Source of the DNA: DASSHA01 sp035693145 | GTDB taxonomy: Bacteria; Chloroflexota; Limnocylindria; Limnocylindrales; CSP1-4 | NCBI GenBank assembly: GCA_035693145.1 | Contig: DASSHA010000161.1 | Span: 1-64,000, forward strand | Length of the DNA stretch: 64,000 bases | Direction of reading: 5' to 3' | Shown here: piece after piece, positions 27,383 through 37,146 of the stretch | Position numbering within the stretch: the stretch's first letter is position 1 | Layout: the number at the start of each line of letters is the position of its first letter | Made by a program: the position numbers and the translations under genes | Notes under the pieces: model-generated | What the model was told of the DNA's origin: nothing | Seen by the model: the letters and a program-made list of their open reading frames with translations, nothing else | The model's database searches: none

Positions 27383-28275
27383 TCGTCCGCCCTCGGACCG
27401 AGCGGCGCATCGCCCGCTCCGTCCGCCTGTCCACGCGCAATCCATCGAGCGAGCGCGAGGAGCGTCAGCAGGCCGACGAAGAGGGCGAGGAAACCTTCGG
27501 CAACCGGCCCGACCTCCGCGACAGCCAGGCCACCGGGGTGTGGCGGGCTCTTGAGCGACTCCACGTACGCGACGAGGTCGTTGAGCTGGTCCTGGGGGAG
27601 GTCGAAAACGGGCATCGGGCCGGGCCCGCTCACGACGGCCTCGGCGACCGTCCGCGGGTCCGATTGGTAGAGCGGCGGCGCGACGAAGTTCCCGCCGACG
27701 GCGCCGCCCGCGCCCGTCGCACCGTGGCATGCCGCGCAGTTCGCCGTGTAGAGCGATCGACCGGCGGCGAGATCCGTGCCATCCGTCGTCACGTTCGGGA
27801 TCGCCTTGCCCGCGCCGAGCGAGCTCACGTACGCGACGACGGCGTCGATCGATGCAGCGTCGAGCACCGGGGGACCACGCCGGACGGGCTGATTCGGGTC
27901 GGCGAGCGGCATTCGCCCGGTCCGCAGGACGAAATCCGTGAGCGCTGCCCCGGCGTCGGCGATGGCCGGCGCGCTCGGGCCGCCCTCCCCCTGCGCGCCG
28001 TGGCACGCGGCGCACGTCTGGAGAAAGATCGAGCGGCCGGCCGCCGCCGTCGTCACCGTTCCGCTCGCCCCCGGTCCGGTCGCACCCGGGCTCGCCGACG
28101 GATCGGCGCCCTGGACGCCGGTCGGGCCGAACACACCGAACGCGACGATCGCGGCACCGGCAACCAGCGCCGCGGCGGCGAGGAGCCCGCGGATCCCTCC
28201 CCCGCGCGGACGGGCGGTTACGCTCCGCGCGATGGACGACTCAGCGTCGCGCGCGACGTGATCACGTCCGCCCAT
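27379..28275 (-). CDS. qcrC: diheme cytochrome c subunit of bc1 complex
   Basis: 298 residues. A signal anchor (GLLAAAALVAGAAIVAFGVF) is followed by two cytochrome c domains with haem sites CAACHGAQGEGG and CAACHGATGAGG, each with a downstream Met ligand region (GRMPLADP, GPMPVFDL), and a C-terminal membrane helix (FLALFVGLLTLLALARWIA). This is the QcrC that replaces cytochrome c1 and wires bc1 directly to the aa3 oxidase. ATG at 28275 is the only good start. Its first 18 bp overlap the divergent small membrane gene. Confidence 0.93.
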   Translation of the reverse strand: MGGRDHVARDAESSIARSVTARPRGGGIRGLLAAAALVAGAAIVAFGVFGPTGVQGADPSASPGATGPGASGTVTTAAAGRSIFLQTCAACHGAQGEGGPSAPAIADAGAALTDFVLRTGRMPLADPNQPVRRGPPVLDAASIDAVVAYVSSLGAGKAIPNVTTDGTDLAAGRSLYTANCAACHGATGAGGAVGGNFVAPPLYQSDPRTVAEAVVSGPGPMPVFDLPQDQLNDLVAYVESLKSPPHPGGLAVAEVGPVAEGFLALFVGLLTLLALARWIARGQADGAGDAPLGPRADE

Positions 28276-28617
28276 GCGTGGCTGGCTGCCGGAACGGCGG
28301 TGGCCTGCGCGGCGCTGCTCTTGGGCGCGGTCTCGCTCCGCTTCGGGTCGACCGGCGCGCGCTTCCTGGTGGACCGCGCGATCCTCGTCGGCGTGGCGCT
28401 CGTCGCGATCGACGCCCTGGTCGGCATCGCGCTCCTGGCGGTCGGTCACGCTCCGATGGACCTCCTCCACGTCGTCTATGGAGGCGTCGCGCTCGTCGTG
28501 CTCCCGGCGGCGAGGTGGGCCGGTCGTTCGAGCGATCTGCGACGCCGCGCATTGTGGGTCGCTGCGGGCTGCGTGGTCCTGCTCGGGGTGCTGCTCCGGC
28601 TCGCACAGACGGGCTGA
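28258..28617 (+). CDS. small hypothetical membrane protein, divergent from qcrC
   Basis: 119 residues with four hydrophobic segments (AAGTAVACAALLLGAVSL, AILVGVALVAIDALVGIALL, VVYGGVALVVLPAARWA, LWVAAGCVVLLGVLLRLA). I do not recognise a family. It lies where actinobacterial genomes carry ctaE but is far too short for oxidase subunit III. The GTG at 28258 has no clear ribosome site, and its 5' end overlaps the qcrC start on the other strand by 18 bp. A role near the respiratory complex is only suggested by position. Confidence 0.6.
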   Translation: MITSAHAWLAAGTAVACAALLLGAVSLRFGSTGARFLVDRAILVGVALVAIDALVGIALLAVGHAPMDLLHVVYGGVALVVLPAARWAGRSSDLRRRALWVAAGCVVLLGVLLRLAQTG

Positions 28618-29141
28618 GCCGCTCCTGATCCTCACCCTGGCGAGTCCGAGGCTACTGCGCGGGGCACGATCCGCGCCTTGCACCGGGCTATCAGCCGGAT
28701 GGGCGGGCGGGTGCGCCGATCCGAGCTCCGGTGTCGCTGCGACCCGGGCGCGCGTGGCAGGCGCGTGGTTGGGCGCGTGGCGGGCGCGTGGCGGGCGCGT
28801 GGCGTGGCGTACCCGGGGCGGGCCGCGGGCGGCGCCGCGTCAACGAGGCAGCGTTGCCTCACGGGTCATGAATTCGACACCGTGCGGGCCGGTTGTTCTC
28901 TGCCGGGCACCGTCACGACACGCAGCCGCCGTGCGTGACGTCGCTCCGTGACTCCACAGGCAACGTTCGTGCCCGCCGACGTCGAGATCGTGCCATGCCG
29001 TGCAACGCCGGCGGCAAGGGGGCGGCCACGGGAGCGAGTCGGCCGAGAGGGTGCAGGCAGGGATCAGGCGTTGACGGGACGGGCGCCGGCCGCGGGTGCC
29101 GGCCACGGGAGCGGGTCGGCCGAGAGGGGCCGCCGCCGGGA
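28618..29141. other. gene-free GC-rich intergenic region
   Basis: About 520 bp between the small membrane gene and the clpX stop with no credible reading frame. It holds the tandem repeat at 28750-28805, a 6-bp hairpin GAGGCA-GCGT-TGCCTC at 28845-28860, an imperfect inverted repeat at 28911-28940 (CGTCACG and CGTGACG arms), and the 47-bp direct repeat that also covers the clpX stop. Confidence 0.6.
28750..28805. repeat. five tandem copies of an 11-bp unit
   Basis: The unit GCGCGTGGCGG is repeated at 28750, 28761, 28773, 28784 and 28795; units 1, 2 and 5 vary at the last bases and one extra G follows unit 2. The tract is non-coding. Slippage during replication is the likely origin. Confidence 0.85.

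Positions 29142-29148
<7 letters not shown>
29024..29148. repeat. 47-bp imperfect direct repeat at the clpX 3' end
   Basis: Copies at 29024-29070 and 29101-29148 share GGCCACGGGAGCG, GTCGGCCGAGAGG and GGGATCAGGCG in the same order. The second copy includes the clpX stop codon, so the repeat looks like a duplication of the clpX end into the spacer. It might affect mRNA ends; no U-tract is seen. Confidence 0.7.
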
Positions 29149-30451
<1,303 letters not shown>

Positions 30452-30455
<4 letters not shown>

Positions 30456-31144
30456 CGCGTCGCCCCCTCGTCCTTCGCCCGCTTCGGCGATGGCCCGGCG
30501 TCCTCAACGACGGCCGGCTCCACTTCGGTCGCCTCGGAGTCGTGATGCTGCGCCGTCAGCGAGTCCCAAGTGACCGAATAGACGGCGTCGATGATGCCAT
30601 AGTCCTTCGCCTCGTCGGGAGACATGAAATAGTCCCGATCGGTGTCCTTGACGACCTTGTCGAGCGGCTGGCCGGTGTGCTTGGCGAGGATCTCGTGGTT
30701 GCGCTGAACGAGGAACTCCCATTCCTTCATCTGGATCATCGCGTCGGGCGCGTTGCCACGGAAGCCACCCGATCCCTGGTGGATCATCACCCGCCCGTTC
30801 GGCAGGGCGAACCGCTTGCCCTTCGCGCCGGCGGACAGGAGCACGGCTGCCATCGAGGCTGCCATCCCGATGCAGATCGTGCTGACCGGCGCTCGGACGT
30901 ACTGCATCGTGTCGTAGATCGCGAGCCCGGCGGTGACGACGCCGCCCGGCGAGTTGATGTACAGGTAGATGTCCTTCTCCGGGTCCTCCGAATCGAGGAA
31001 CAGGAGCTGGGCGATGATCAGGTTGGCGACGTGATCCTCGACCGCGTCGCCGAGGAAGATGATCCGCTCCCGAAGCAGCCGCGAGTAGATGTCGTACGCG
31101 CGCTCACCACGGCTGGTGGACTCGATGACCATCGGGACGAGCAT
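30452..31144 (-). CDS. clpP: ATP-dependent Clp protease proteolytic subunit ClpP
   Basis: 230 residues. Catalytic Ser in ICIGMAASMAAVLL, His in RVMIHQGSGGFRG, and Asp in the later helix region (MSPDEAKDYGIIDAV contains the candidate) fit the serine protease triad. The C-terminal extension of about 30 residues is acidic and variable. ATG at 31144 is preceded by AAGGAG at six bases. Order tig-clpP-clpX is the common bacterial arrangement. Confidence 0.97.
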
Positions 31145-31189
31145 CTGACGCTCCTTCGGGCGGGCGGCTGAGGCAGGAGGCGAACGGCG

Positions 31190-32713
31190 TCAGCCCGGCC
31201 GGGCGTGCGCCGGCTCCTCCGTCGGTTCGACTTCGCGTTCGTGGACGTGCTCGGCGGACTCGTCGTCGTGCAGGTGGTCGTGCTCGTGCGCCGACAGCGG
31301 ATGGCCCTCGTCGGCCATCACCGAGCCCGGATCCGTCGCACCGATCGACGCCGCGGAGCGGACGGCGTCCGCATCGATCGCCGACGGCCGGTCGTCCTCG
31401 AGGTGCGGCAGCGCCGGATGATCCGGGTGCGCCGCAAGCCAGTCGTCGATCAGCTTCTCGACGACGCGGGTCCGCCGAAGGGTGCTGCGGATGAAACTCC
31501 GGCCACGCTCGCTCTCGAAGTAGCGGATGAGCCGGGGGTTGCCCTCGTAGCGCTGGCGCGCCTGTTCGATCTCGCCCTCGACGGCCTCGTCGGGGACCGT
31601 CATGCCGAGTGTCTCGGCGATCTTCGACAGCACGAGCAGCACCTTCACGCGTTGCTCGGCCTGTGGCCGGAACTCCGCGTGGAGATCCTTGTCCGTCTTC
31701 TCGGTCGCCTTGAGATACGCCTCCTCGGTGATCCCCTGGCGCGCGAGGCTCGCCCGGAACTCGTCGTGCATCACCTCGACCTCCTGGTCGATGAGCACGT
31801 CCGGCAGCTCGAGCGTCGCGTTCGCGACGGCGTAGTCGATGATCCGATCCGCGAACTCGTGACGGGCGCGGTCGAGCGCGTTCCGCTCGAGGCGCTTCCG
31901 GATCTCGTCGCGGACCTCCGCAAGGTCGCTGAAGTCCCCGACCGAACGGGCGAGATCGTCGTCCTCGGGTGGCAGAACCTTCTCGCGGAGCTCGGTGAGG
32001 TGGACGGCGAACTGCGCGGCCTTGCCGGCGAGGTCCGGGACCGGGTAGTCGTCGGGGAAGGTGATGTCGAATTCGGTCGACTCACCCGGCCGCAGCCCGA
32101 CGAGATGTGCCTCGAAGCCCGGGATGAGTCGCTCTTCGCCGATCACCAGCGGCATCCGCTCCGACGAGCCGCCCTCGAAGGGGACGCCGTCGCGGGTTCC
32201 CTCGTAGCCGATGACGGCATAGTCGCCCTCCTGCGCGCCGCGATCCTCGACGGCGCTGAGCGTCGCCTGCTGGTCGCGCAGGTCGTCGACGACCTTCTGG
32301 ACCTTCTCGTCATCGATCGTCTGGATGTCGGGTCGGAAGTTGAAGTTCGTGTAGTCGCCCAGCGCGACCTCCGGGCGGACCGGCACGGTCGCCTTGAAGA
32401 TGACCGGCTTGCCCTCCTCGGCCTGGACGATCTCGACGTCCCCGTTTGCGAGGGGGAGGATCGCCTTCTCGACGAGCGCCGCTCGGTACGCGTCCTGGAC
32501 GAGATGCTCGACCGCCTCGTCCAGGACGACACCGGGGCCAAGGACGCGCTCGAGCATCGCGCGCGGCGCCTTGCCCGGCCGAAACCCGGCGACCTTCGTG
32601 CGGCGCCCGAGGCGCTGGACGGCCTGGTCGACGGCCCGACTCAGTCGCTCCGGCGGCAGCTCGACCTCGACGAGGACGGCGCTCTTCGGGGCAGGCGTGG
32701 TGGTGACGTTCAT
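31190..32713 (-). CDS. tig: trigger factor, with His-rich C-terminal tail
   Basis: 507 residues. The ribosome-docking signature is in GFRPGKAPRAMLERVLG, the FKBP-type prolyl isomerase domain in GDYAVIGYEGTRDGVPFEGG, and a long helical chaperone domain follows. The last 50 residues are an added tail ending with HEHDHLHDDESAEHVHE, rich in His, Asp and Glu and likely metal binding. No Shine-Dalgarno precedes the ATG at 32713; a TACACT -10-like box ten bases upstream suggests an almost leaderless mRNA. Ribosome-associated folding chaperone. Confidence 0.96.
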   Translation of the reverse strand: MNVTTTPAPKSAVLVEVELPPERLSRAVDQAVQRLGRRTKVAGFRPGKAPRAMLERVLGPGVVLDEAVEHLVQDAYRAALVEKAILPLANGDVEIVQAEEGKPVIFKATVPVRPEVALGDYTNFNFRPDIQTIDDEKVQKVVDDLRDQQATLSAVEDRGAQEGDYAVIGYEGTRDGVPFEGGSSERMPLVIGEERLIPGFEAHLVGLRPGESTEFDITFPDDYPVPDLAGKAAQFAVHLTELREKVLPPEDDDLARSVGDFSDLAEVRDEIRKRLERNALDRARHEFADRIIDYAVANATLELPDVLIDQEVEVMHDEFRASLARQGITEEAYLKATEKTDKDLHAEFRPQAEQRVKVLLVLSKIAETLGMTVPDEAVEGEIEQARQRYEGNPRLIRYFESERGRSFIRSTLRRTRVVEKLIDDWLAAHPDHPALPHLEDDRPSAIDADAVRSAASIGATDPGSVMADEGHPLSAHEHDHLHDDESAEHVHEREVEPTEEPAHARPG

Positions 32714-32766
32714 CGGACGGTGGAGTGTACCGTCGGCCGGCGACGGCGGATGCGAGCCGGTCAGCT

Positions 32767-32854
32767 TGGTAGGCGAGGTCGGGGTCGAACCGACACGTCC
32801 CTCACGGGACACCGGCTCCTAAGGCCGGCGCGTCTGCCATTCCGCCACTCGCCC
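32767..32854 (-). tRNA. tRNA-Leu (UAG anticodon)
   Basis: On the minus strand the 88 bases fold as a class II tRNA. The acceptor GGGCGAG pairs with CTCGCCT with a terminal G-U, and the anticodon loop CTTAGGA between CCGGC and GCCGG stems gives UAG. A long variable arm with TGTCCC/GGGACG and a T-arm GTCGG-TTCGACC-CCGAC follow, and the CCA end is encoded. It lies 53 bp upstream of tig, in the same direction, without a clear terminator between them. Confidence 0.96.
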
Positions 32855-32916
32855 AGCTCGAACCCTACCGACAAACCCGCACGAGCGACCGCCCATTCGG
32901 ACTGCACCGGCCGCGG

Positions 32917-33525
32917 TCAGCGCGCGGGTCGTGTCCCGTCCGCTGGCGTTCTGCCGGCCGAGCCCGTCGTCGTCCCCGCCGAACCGGTCGATCCGCCGCT
33001 CGGCGCTCGCCGGCTGCGAATCGCCGACAGCGCTTCCTGGAAGTCCGGCGACTCCGGGGAGAACAGGCGCTCGGCGAGCTGCCTGCCTGCTCTCTGCGTG
33101 AGCGGACCCAGGACGCTTCCGGCGAGCAGCGAGGCAGTCGCTCCGAGGTCGCGCTTGCGGCGTTCCTCCCGGTGCGCCTCGAGATAGTCGGCGAACTCCT
33201 TGTCGAGGACGCGGCGCACCGCGTCGCCGTCCGATCCGAGGTGCGAGAGGACGCGGTCGACGTCCTTCGGCAGCAGCCGCGCGGGAAGGTCCGCCTCGGG
33301 CCCGCGGACGGCACGTTTTGCGCGGTGCCACAGGCGGCCCGGGCCGCCGGCGAGGAGGAACACCGCGCCGGCGGCAACGCCCGCGGTCTTCGCCGGCGCG
33401 CGCCGGACCTTCGCCGGGATGTCCACGGCGGCACGTCCGGCGCTCTCGAGCCGGTCGACCTCGTTGAGCAGCTCGGCGCGAGCCGCTACGACTTCCGCCC
33501 GAGCGGCGTCCGTTCGCGCACCCAC
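32917..33525 (-). CDS. hypothetical protein with one membrane segment
   Basis: About 202 residues of no family I recognise. An N-terminal helical part (AEVVAARAELLNEVDRLESA) is followed by a short hydrophobic segment (GVAAGAVFLLAGG), a charged middle and a low-complexity Gly/Ser/Thr tail. The GTG at 33525 overlaps the end of the holin-family gene by 40 bp. Genes of this kind (DUF3618-like membrane-anchored helical proteins) often accompany holin_3_6 proteins, but the similarity is only in layout. Confidence 0.6.
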   Translation of the reverse strand: MGARTDAARAEVVAARAELLNEVDRLESAGRAAVDIPAKVRRAPAKTAGVAAGAVFLLAGGPGRLWHRAKRAVRGPEADLPARLLPKDVDRVLSHLGSDGDAVRRVLDKEFADYLEAHREERRKRDLGATASLLAGSVLGPLTQRAGRQLAERLFSPESPDFQEALSAIRSRRAPSGGSTGSAGTTTGSAGRTPADGTRPAR

Positions 33526-34424
33526 TCGATGGTCTCCTTCGTTGTGTCGATGGTCTCGCTCGGGTAGAAGCGCGACTTCAGGTCGTCGAACGAGATGCCA
33601 CGGGCCTCGAGCGCTGCCAGCGCGATCCAGACACCGAGCCCGACCGCGACGCCGATCGCGGCGGCCACCTCCGGGCTGAACGTGATCGCCGAGAGTGCGC
33701 CGAGCAGCGCTCCGATGACGGCGCCGACGATGAGCGCGCCGATCGCGCCGCCCGCGCCAGCCCGGCTCAGGATGCCGGCCACGAGGCCGAGCACGCCGAG
33801 GACGATCGCCGTGACGACGATCGCGAGGACGAGGATCCGCCACTCCGGCGCGACCGCCGGCTGGAGCTGGTCGGCCAGGGCGGACCAGCCCCGGTTCGGA
33901 AGGTTGAGCCCGAGGAGCACGGCGACGACGACGCCGACGACGAGGCCGACGAAGAACGCCCGCACCTGGCCCGACGTCCGGGTCCCGAGGCCGATCATGA
34001 CCAGGCTGACCGCAAGCGCGATGAACAGCTCCGTTCCCAGCAGGACGCCCCACCCGATCGAGCCGAACCACCATTCGCCAAGCCAGAGGATCGATCCGAT
34101 CGAGGCGAGCATCGCCGCGAAGAGCACGAGCGCGATCGCCATCCCGACGAACGCCGCGACGCGCTTGGCGTTGTCGATGATCTCGCCGAGCTCCGCCTTG
34201 GCGAGGTCGGCGTGGGCTCGGACGAGCCGAAGCGCGGATCCGCGTGTCCGGCCAAGCTCCTCGCGCAGGCCCGGGGCCTCGGGCGGGCTCCCCGACGGCG
34301 TGCCGGCCCCGGTCGGGGGCCGTCCGGGCGGTGGCATCGCGCCGGGCACGGCGGCGAGTCGTTCAGGCGCCGTCGAGCCGGACGTGGTCGAGCCGTCGGC
34401 GCCGGGGCGCGGAGCGCCGGTCAT
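33486..34424 (-). CDS. phage holin family (holin 3_6 superfamily) membrane protein
   Basis: 312 residues. A Pro/Gly-rich cytoplasmic start is followed by the family core ALRLVRAHADLAKAELGEII, then helices FVGMAIALVLFAAMLASIGS and LFIALAVSLVMIGLG. A second set of about four hydrophobic helices follows. Despite its name this family is chromosomal and not phage-linked, and no phage gene is nearby. ATG at 34424 is taken because the reading frame upstream is not conserved in character. A TATCAT box at 34498-34503 may be its -10. Confidence 0.75.
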   Translation of the reverse strand: MTGAPRPGADGSTTSGSTAPERLAAVPGAMPPPGRPPTGAGTPSGSPPEAPGLREELGRTRGSALRLVRAHADLAKAELGEIIDNAKRVAAFVGMAIALVLFAAMLASIGSILWLGEWWFGSIGWGVLLGTELFIALAVSLVMIGLGTRTSGQVRAFFVGLVVGVVVAVLLGLNLPNRGWSALADQLQPAVAPEWRILVLAIVVTAIVLGVLGLVAGILSRAGAGGAIGALIVGAVIGALLGALSAITFSPEVAAAIGVAVGLGVWIALAALEARGISFDDLKSRFYPSETIDTTKETIEWVRERTPLGRKS

Positions 34425-34548
34425 GCCAGCGGGCCTCGTCGGCAGGTCGTCCAGGGCTGGGCTCCCGGGGTGGTCGAGATGGACGTGAAGTGGGCGGATG
34501 ATACTGCCGGCGCCCGACACTGCCCGCCGACACACCTGCGCGACGACG

Positions 34549-35199
34549 TCATGCCGCGCCGAAGGCCCGCCAGCCGAGCCGGTCGGCCGCGTCGAAGAAG
34601 CCGTAGGCGCGCCGGAACGCCGGATCCGTCGCCGCCTTCGGCGGTCTCGTCGCTGTCAGCCACAACAGCCGCTCGAGCTCCGCGACGCGCTCGGCCAGCT
34701 CCGCAGGTCCACGCGGGGCGGCGATGTCGGCGTAGCTCCGACGGATCGACGGGAACCGCACCTCGTCCTCAGGGAGCCGGGGCAGGAAGGCGAGCACGAC
34801 GCGCGCGTGCGCAAGCGCCACGAGATCGGACGTCCGTGCCGCCCGGATCGCCGGGCGGGCCACGGCCGGGAGCCGGTCGCCGATGGCGCGCTCGAGCCAT
34901 CGTTCGCGGGTCTCTGCCTCTCGCTCGGCCTCGCTGCCGGGCGATCCGACCCGCATCGCGGCGGCGAGCGTGAGCAGGTAATGGAGCTCGGCGAGCGGCA
35001 CGCCCTCCGATCGGAGCCATCCCTGGAACCCGGCACGGACACCTTCGAGGTGCGGCAGCGTCGCGTCGGCGAGGTAGTCGGCGCCGCCGGCCGGGAGCTC
35101 GCCCTCGTCCGCCACCGCGTCGAGCAGCTCGCGCGTCCGTCGGACCAGATCGAGGAGCCGGTCGAAGTCGAGAAAGCCGCTGCCGTCGAGGTCGGTCAT
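34549..35199 (-). CDS. hypothetical protein
   Basis: 216 residues, soluble and mainly helical (FDFDRLLDLVRRTRELLDAV, ELAERVAELERLLWLTATRP). I do not recognise the family. Codon use looks normal for the window and the frame is well sustained, so it should be real. It stands alone, divergent from the cinA-like gene, with a 190-bp spacer holding no clear promoter. Confidence 0.65.
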   Translation of the reverse strand: MTDLDGSGFLDFDRLLDLVRRTRELLDAVADEGELPAGGADYLADATLPHLEGVRAGFQGWLRSEGVPLAELHYLLTLAAAMRVGSPGSEAEREAETRERWLERAIGDRLPAVARPAIRAARTSDLVALAHARVVLAFLPRLPEDEVRFPSIRRSYADIAAPRGPAELAERVAELERLLWLTATRPPKAATDPAFRRAYGFFDAADRLGWRAFGAA

Positions 35200-35392
35200 G
35201 CCTGCTCCCGTTCGGTGCGAACGAGCGTCCGGCGCGTCGGCGGATCGTGCGAGCGGCGCGATCGTCGCGCGTCGATGTGCCCGATCGTACCGGCCGTGGG
35301 ATCGCCGCCGCTTGCGATCGGCGGCCGGCGGCTATCGGCGAACGGTCAGGTCGGCGGGAGCAGGCCCGTCGGCTGCGCTAGGCTGCCGCACG

Positions 35393-36628
35393 ATGACCAG
35401 CTCGACGACCTCGCCCACGGGCCGTTCCGACAGGGCGCATGCCCGCCGGCTCGAGCGCGCCGAGCTCCTCGCGGTGGGCAGCGAGCTGACGACCGGCGAG
35501 ACGCGGGACACGAACGCGGGCGACCTGGCACGGTCGCTCAGCGAGCACGGGCTTCGAGTCACCCGGCTCATCGAGCTCCCGGACGAGCAGACCACCGTCG
35601 CCGACGCGGTCCGCGACGCGCTCGGCCGAGCGGATCTCGTCGTCGTGACCGGGGGCCTCGGACCCACCCCCGATGACCTGACCCGCGAATCGATCGGCGC
35701 TGCGCTCGGTGAGACGCCATCGGTCGATCCGGCGCTCGAACGCTGGGTGCGCGGGCTCTGGCAGCGGCGGCGGCTGCCGTTTCCGGAATCGAACATCAAG
35801 CAGGCCTGGCTCATCCCGTCGGCGAGCGCGATCCCGAACGACCACGGGACCGCTCCCGGGTGGTGGGTCGACGCGCCCGACGGCCGCGTCATCGTCGCGC
35901 TGCCCGGGCCGCCGCGCGAGATGCACGCGATGTGGGAGGTTGGCGTCCTGCCCAGGCTTCGCCGCCGCGCCTTCGGTCGGCCGCGCGTGACGCGGACCTT
36001 CCGGCTGACCGGGATCGGCGAATCGCAGGCCGCCGATGCAATCGGACGAGACCTGCTCGCGGCCGAGCACCCGCTCGTCGCGACCTACGCCCGGCCCGAC
36101 TCGGTCGACGTCCGGGTGACGGCCTTCGCCGACGACGACGATACGGCCCGGCGGATCGTCGAATCGGCGGTCGCGACGATCGAGGCGGCCGTCGGCGAAC
36201 ACGTCTGGGCCGAAGGCTCCGCGACGTGGGCAGACGTCGTCGAGGCGGAGCTATCGCGGACGGGCCGGCGACTGCGGATCGACGAGACGGGCACGAACGG
36301 GGCACTCGTCGCGCTTCTGGGCGGTGTCGGGCGGCTCGTCGGTGCCGCCGTCCGGCCCCTCGGATCGACCGCGGCCACGACGCCCATCGATACCTTCGAG
36401 GCGTCGGCGGTGGGGCGCGACGTCGTCAACGTCGCGCTCACCGCGGGCGCAACGGGCGAGGGTGGCGACCTGGCGGTGTCGCTCCTGATCCGGGGCGACG
36501 GCATCACCGTGGATGAGCTCGGGGTGGCGTTCCTGCGCGACGATCAGGGGCGTGCCCGTGCGGCCGTCTTCGCCTCCTGGGCTCTGGTTCGGGCCCTTCG
36601 CGGCCTGCCGGACGCCCTGCGGGACTGA
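35393..36628 (+). CDS. CinA-like protein with degenerate amidase domain
   Basis: 411 residues. The N-terminal molybdopterin-binding-like domain is clear: ELLAVGSELTTGETRDTNAG, VVVTGGLGPTPDDLTRE and VIVALPGPPREMHAMW, as in CinA. The C-terminal domain sits where CinA has the NMN-amidase motif (A)ESCTGG, but here reads IDETGTNGALVALLGG, so the catalytic Ser/Cys pair is lost. It may keep only the ADP-ribose pyrophosphatase-type activity. ATG at 35393 is the first start before the domain. The next gene's ATG overlaps its stop by one base. Confidence 0.85.
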   Translation: MTSSTTSPTGRSDRAHARRLERAELLAVGSELTTGETRDTNAGDLARSLSEHGLRVTRLIELPDEQTTVADAVRDALGRADLVVVTGGLGPTPDDLTRESIGAALGETPSVDPALERWVRGLWQRRRLPFPESNIKQAWLIPSASAIPNDHGTAPGWWVDAPDGRVIVALPGPPREMHAMWEVGVLPRLRRRAFGRPRVTRTFRLTGIGESQAADAIGRDLLAAEHPLVATYARPDSVDVRVTAFADDDDTARRIVESAVATIEAAVGEHVWAEGSATWADVVEAELSRTGRRLRIDETGTNGALVALLGGVGRLVGAAVRPLGSTAATTPIDTFEASAVGRDVVNVALTAGATGEGGDLAVSLLIRGDGITVDELGVAFLRDDQGRARAAVFASWALVRALRGLPDALRD

Positions 36629-37095
36629 TGGTCGACGTCGCCGAGCTTGCGCCGTTCGAGCTCCTGCACGATTTGCCGGCGGCCGACCTCGAACGGTTGG
36701 CGGCCGGCGCATCGGCTCGTCACCTCGATCCCGGTGAGCCGCTCTTCAACGCCGGCGAGCCTGCGGCATCGATGTTCGGCGTCCGGGCCGGCGAGATCGC
36801 GCTGCGTGCGTCCGCCGGCGAACGGTCGACGATCGTCATGACCGCGCGCAGCGGGGAGCTGTTGGGCTGGTCGGCGCTGCGGGAGGATGCGCGCTGGCTG
36901 ACGACCGGGCGCGCCGTCGGATCCGCCGACGTCGTGATCGTTCCGGTCGAGACCGTCCTCGGTCTCCTGGGATCGGGCTCGGACGCCGCTCGCGTCCTGA
37001 TCCGGCGGCTCTTCGGGCTCGCCGCAGCGCACCTCGACGAGACGCAGGCGCAGCTCCTGCGCCCGGGTCACGAGGGCCCGATCACGGGAGGCTGA
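36628..37095 (+). CDS. cyclic nucleotide-binding domain protein without DNA-binding domain
   Basis: 155 residues: a single cNMP-binding beta-roll (LHDLPAADLERLAAGASARH, LDPGEPLFNAGEPAASMFGV, SGELLGWSALREDARWL) and a short helical end, but no helix-turn-helix. It is therefore not a CRP-type regulator by itself and may be a sensor partner. The start overlaps the cinA-like stop by one base (TGATG), so the pair is co-translated. Ends 51 bp before the convergent Mrp gene. Confidence 0.8.
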   Translation: MVDVAELAPFELLHDLPAADLERLAAGASARHLDPGEPLFNAGEPAASMFGVRAGEIALRASAGERSTIVMTARSGELLGWSALREDARWLTTGRAVGSADVVIVPVETVLGLLGSGSDAARVLIRRLFGLAAAHLDETQAQLLRPGHEGPITGG

Positions 37096-37146
37096 CCGGA
37101 TCCGCTCCGCGTCCCCCCTACGCCACGCGTGCCCCGCGCGCCGGGG

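Noticed and set aside
28911..28940. Imperfect CGTCACG...CGTGACG stem as an RNA gene or terminator
   Set aside because: Contains a bulge, no flanking promoter or U-run, and no further conserved structure could be seen.
33486..34424. Prophage suggested by a holin-family protein
   Set aside because: The holin 3_6 family is a chromosomal membrane protein family, and no phage structural, integrase or lysis genes are nearby.
35283..35288. TACGAT -10 box for the hypothetical gene at 35199
   Set aside because: No -35 match at 16 to 19 bp, and GATCG-rich sequence makes this hexamer common in the window.
37132..37146. Short hairpin CCCCG-CGCGC-CGGGG as bidirectional terminator
   Set aside because: Only five base pairs, no T-run on either strand, and such stems are expected by chance in DNA this GC-rich.
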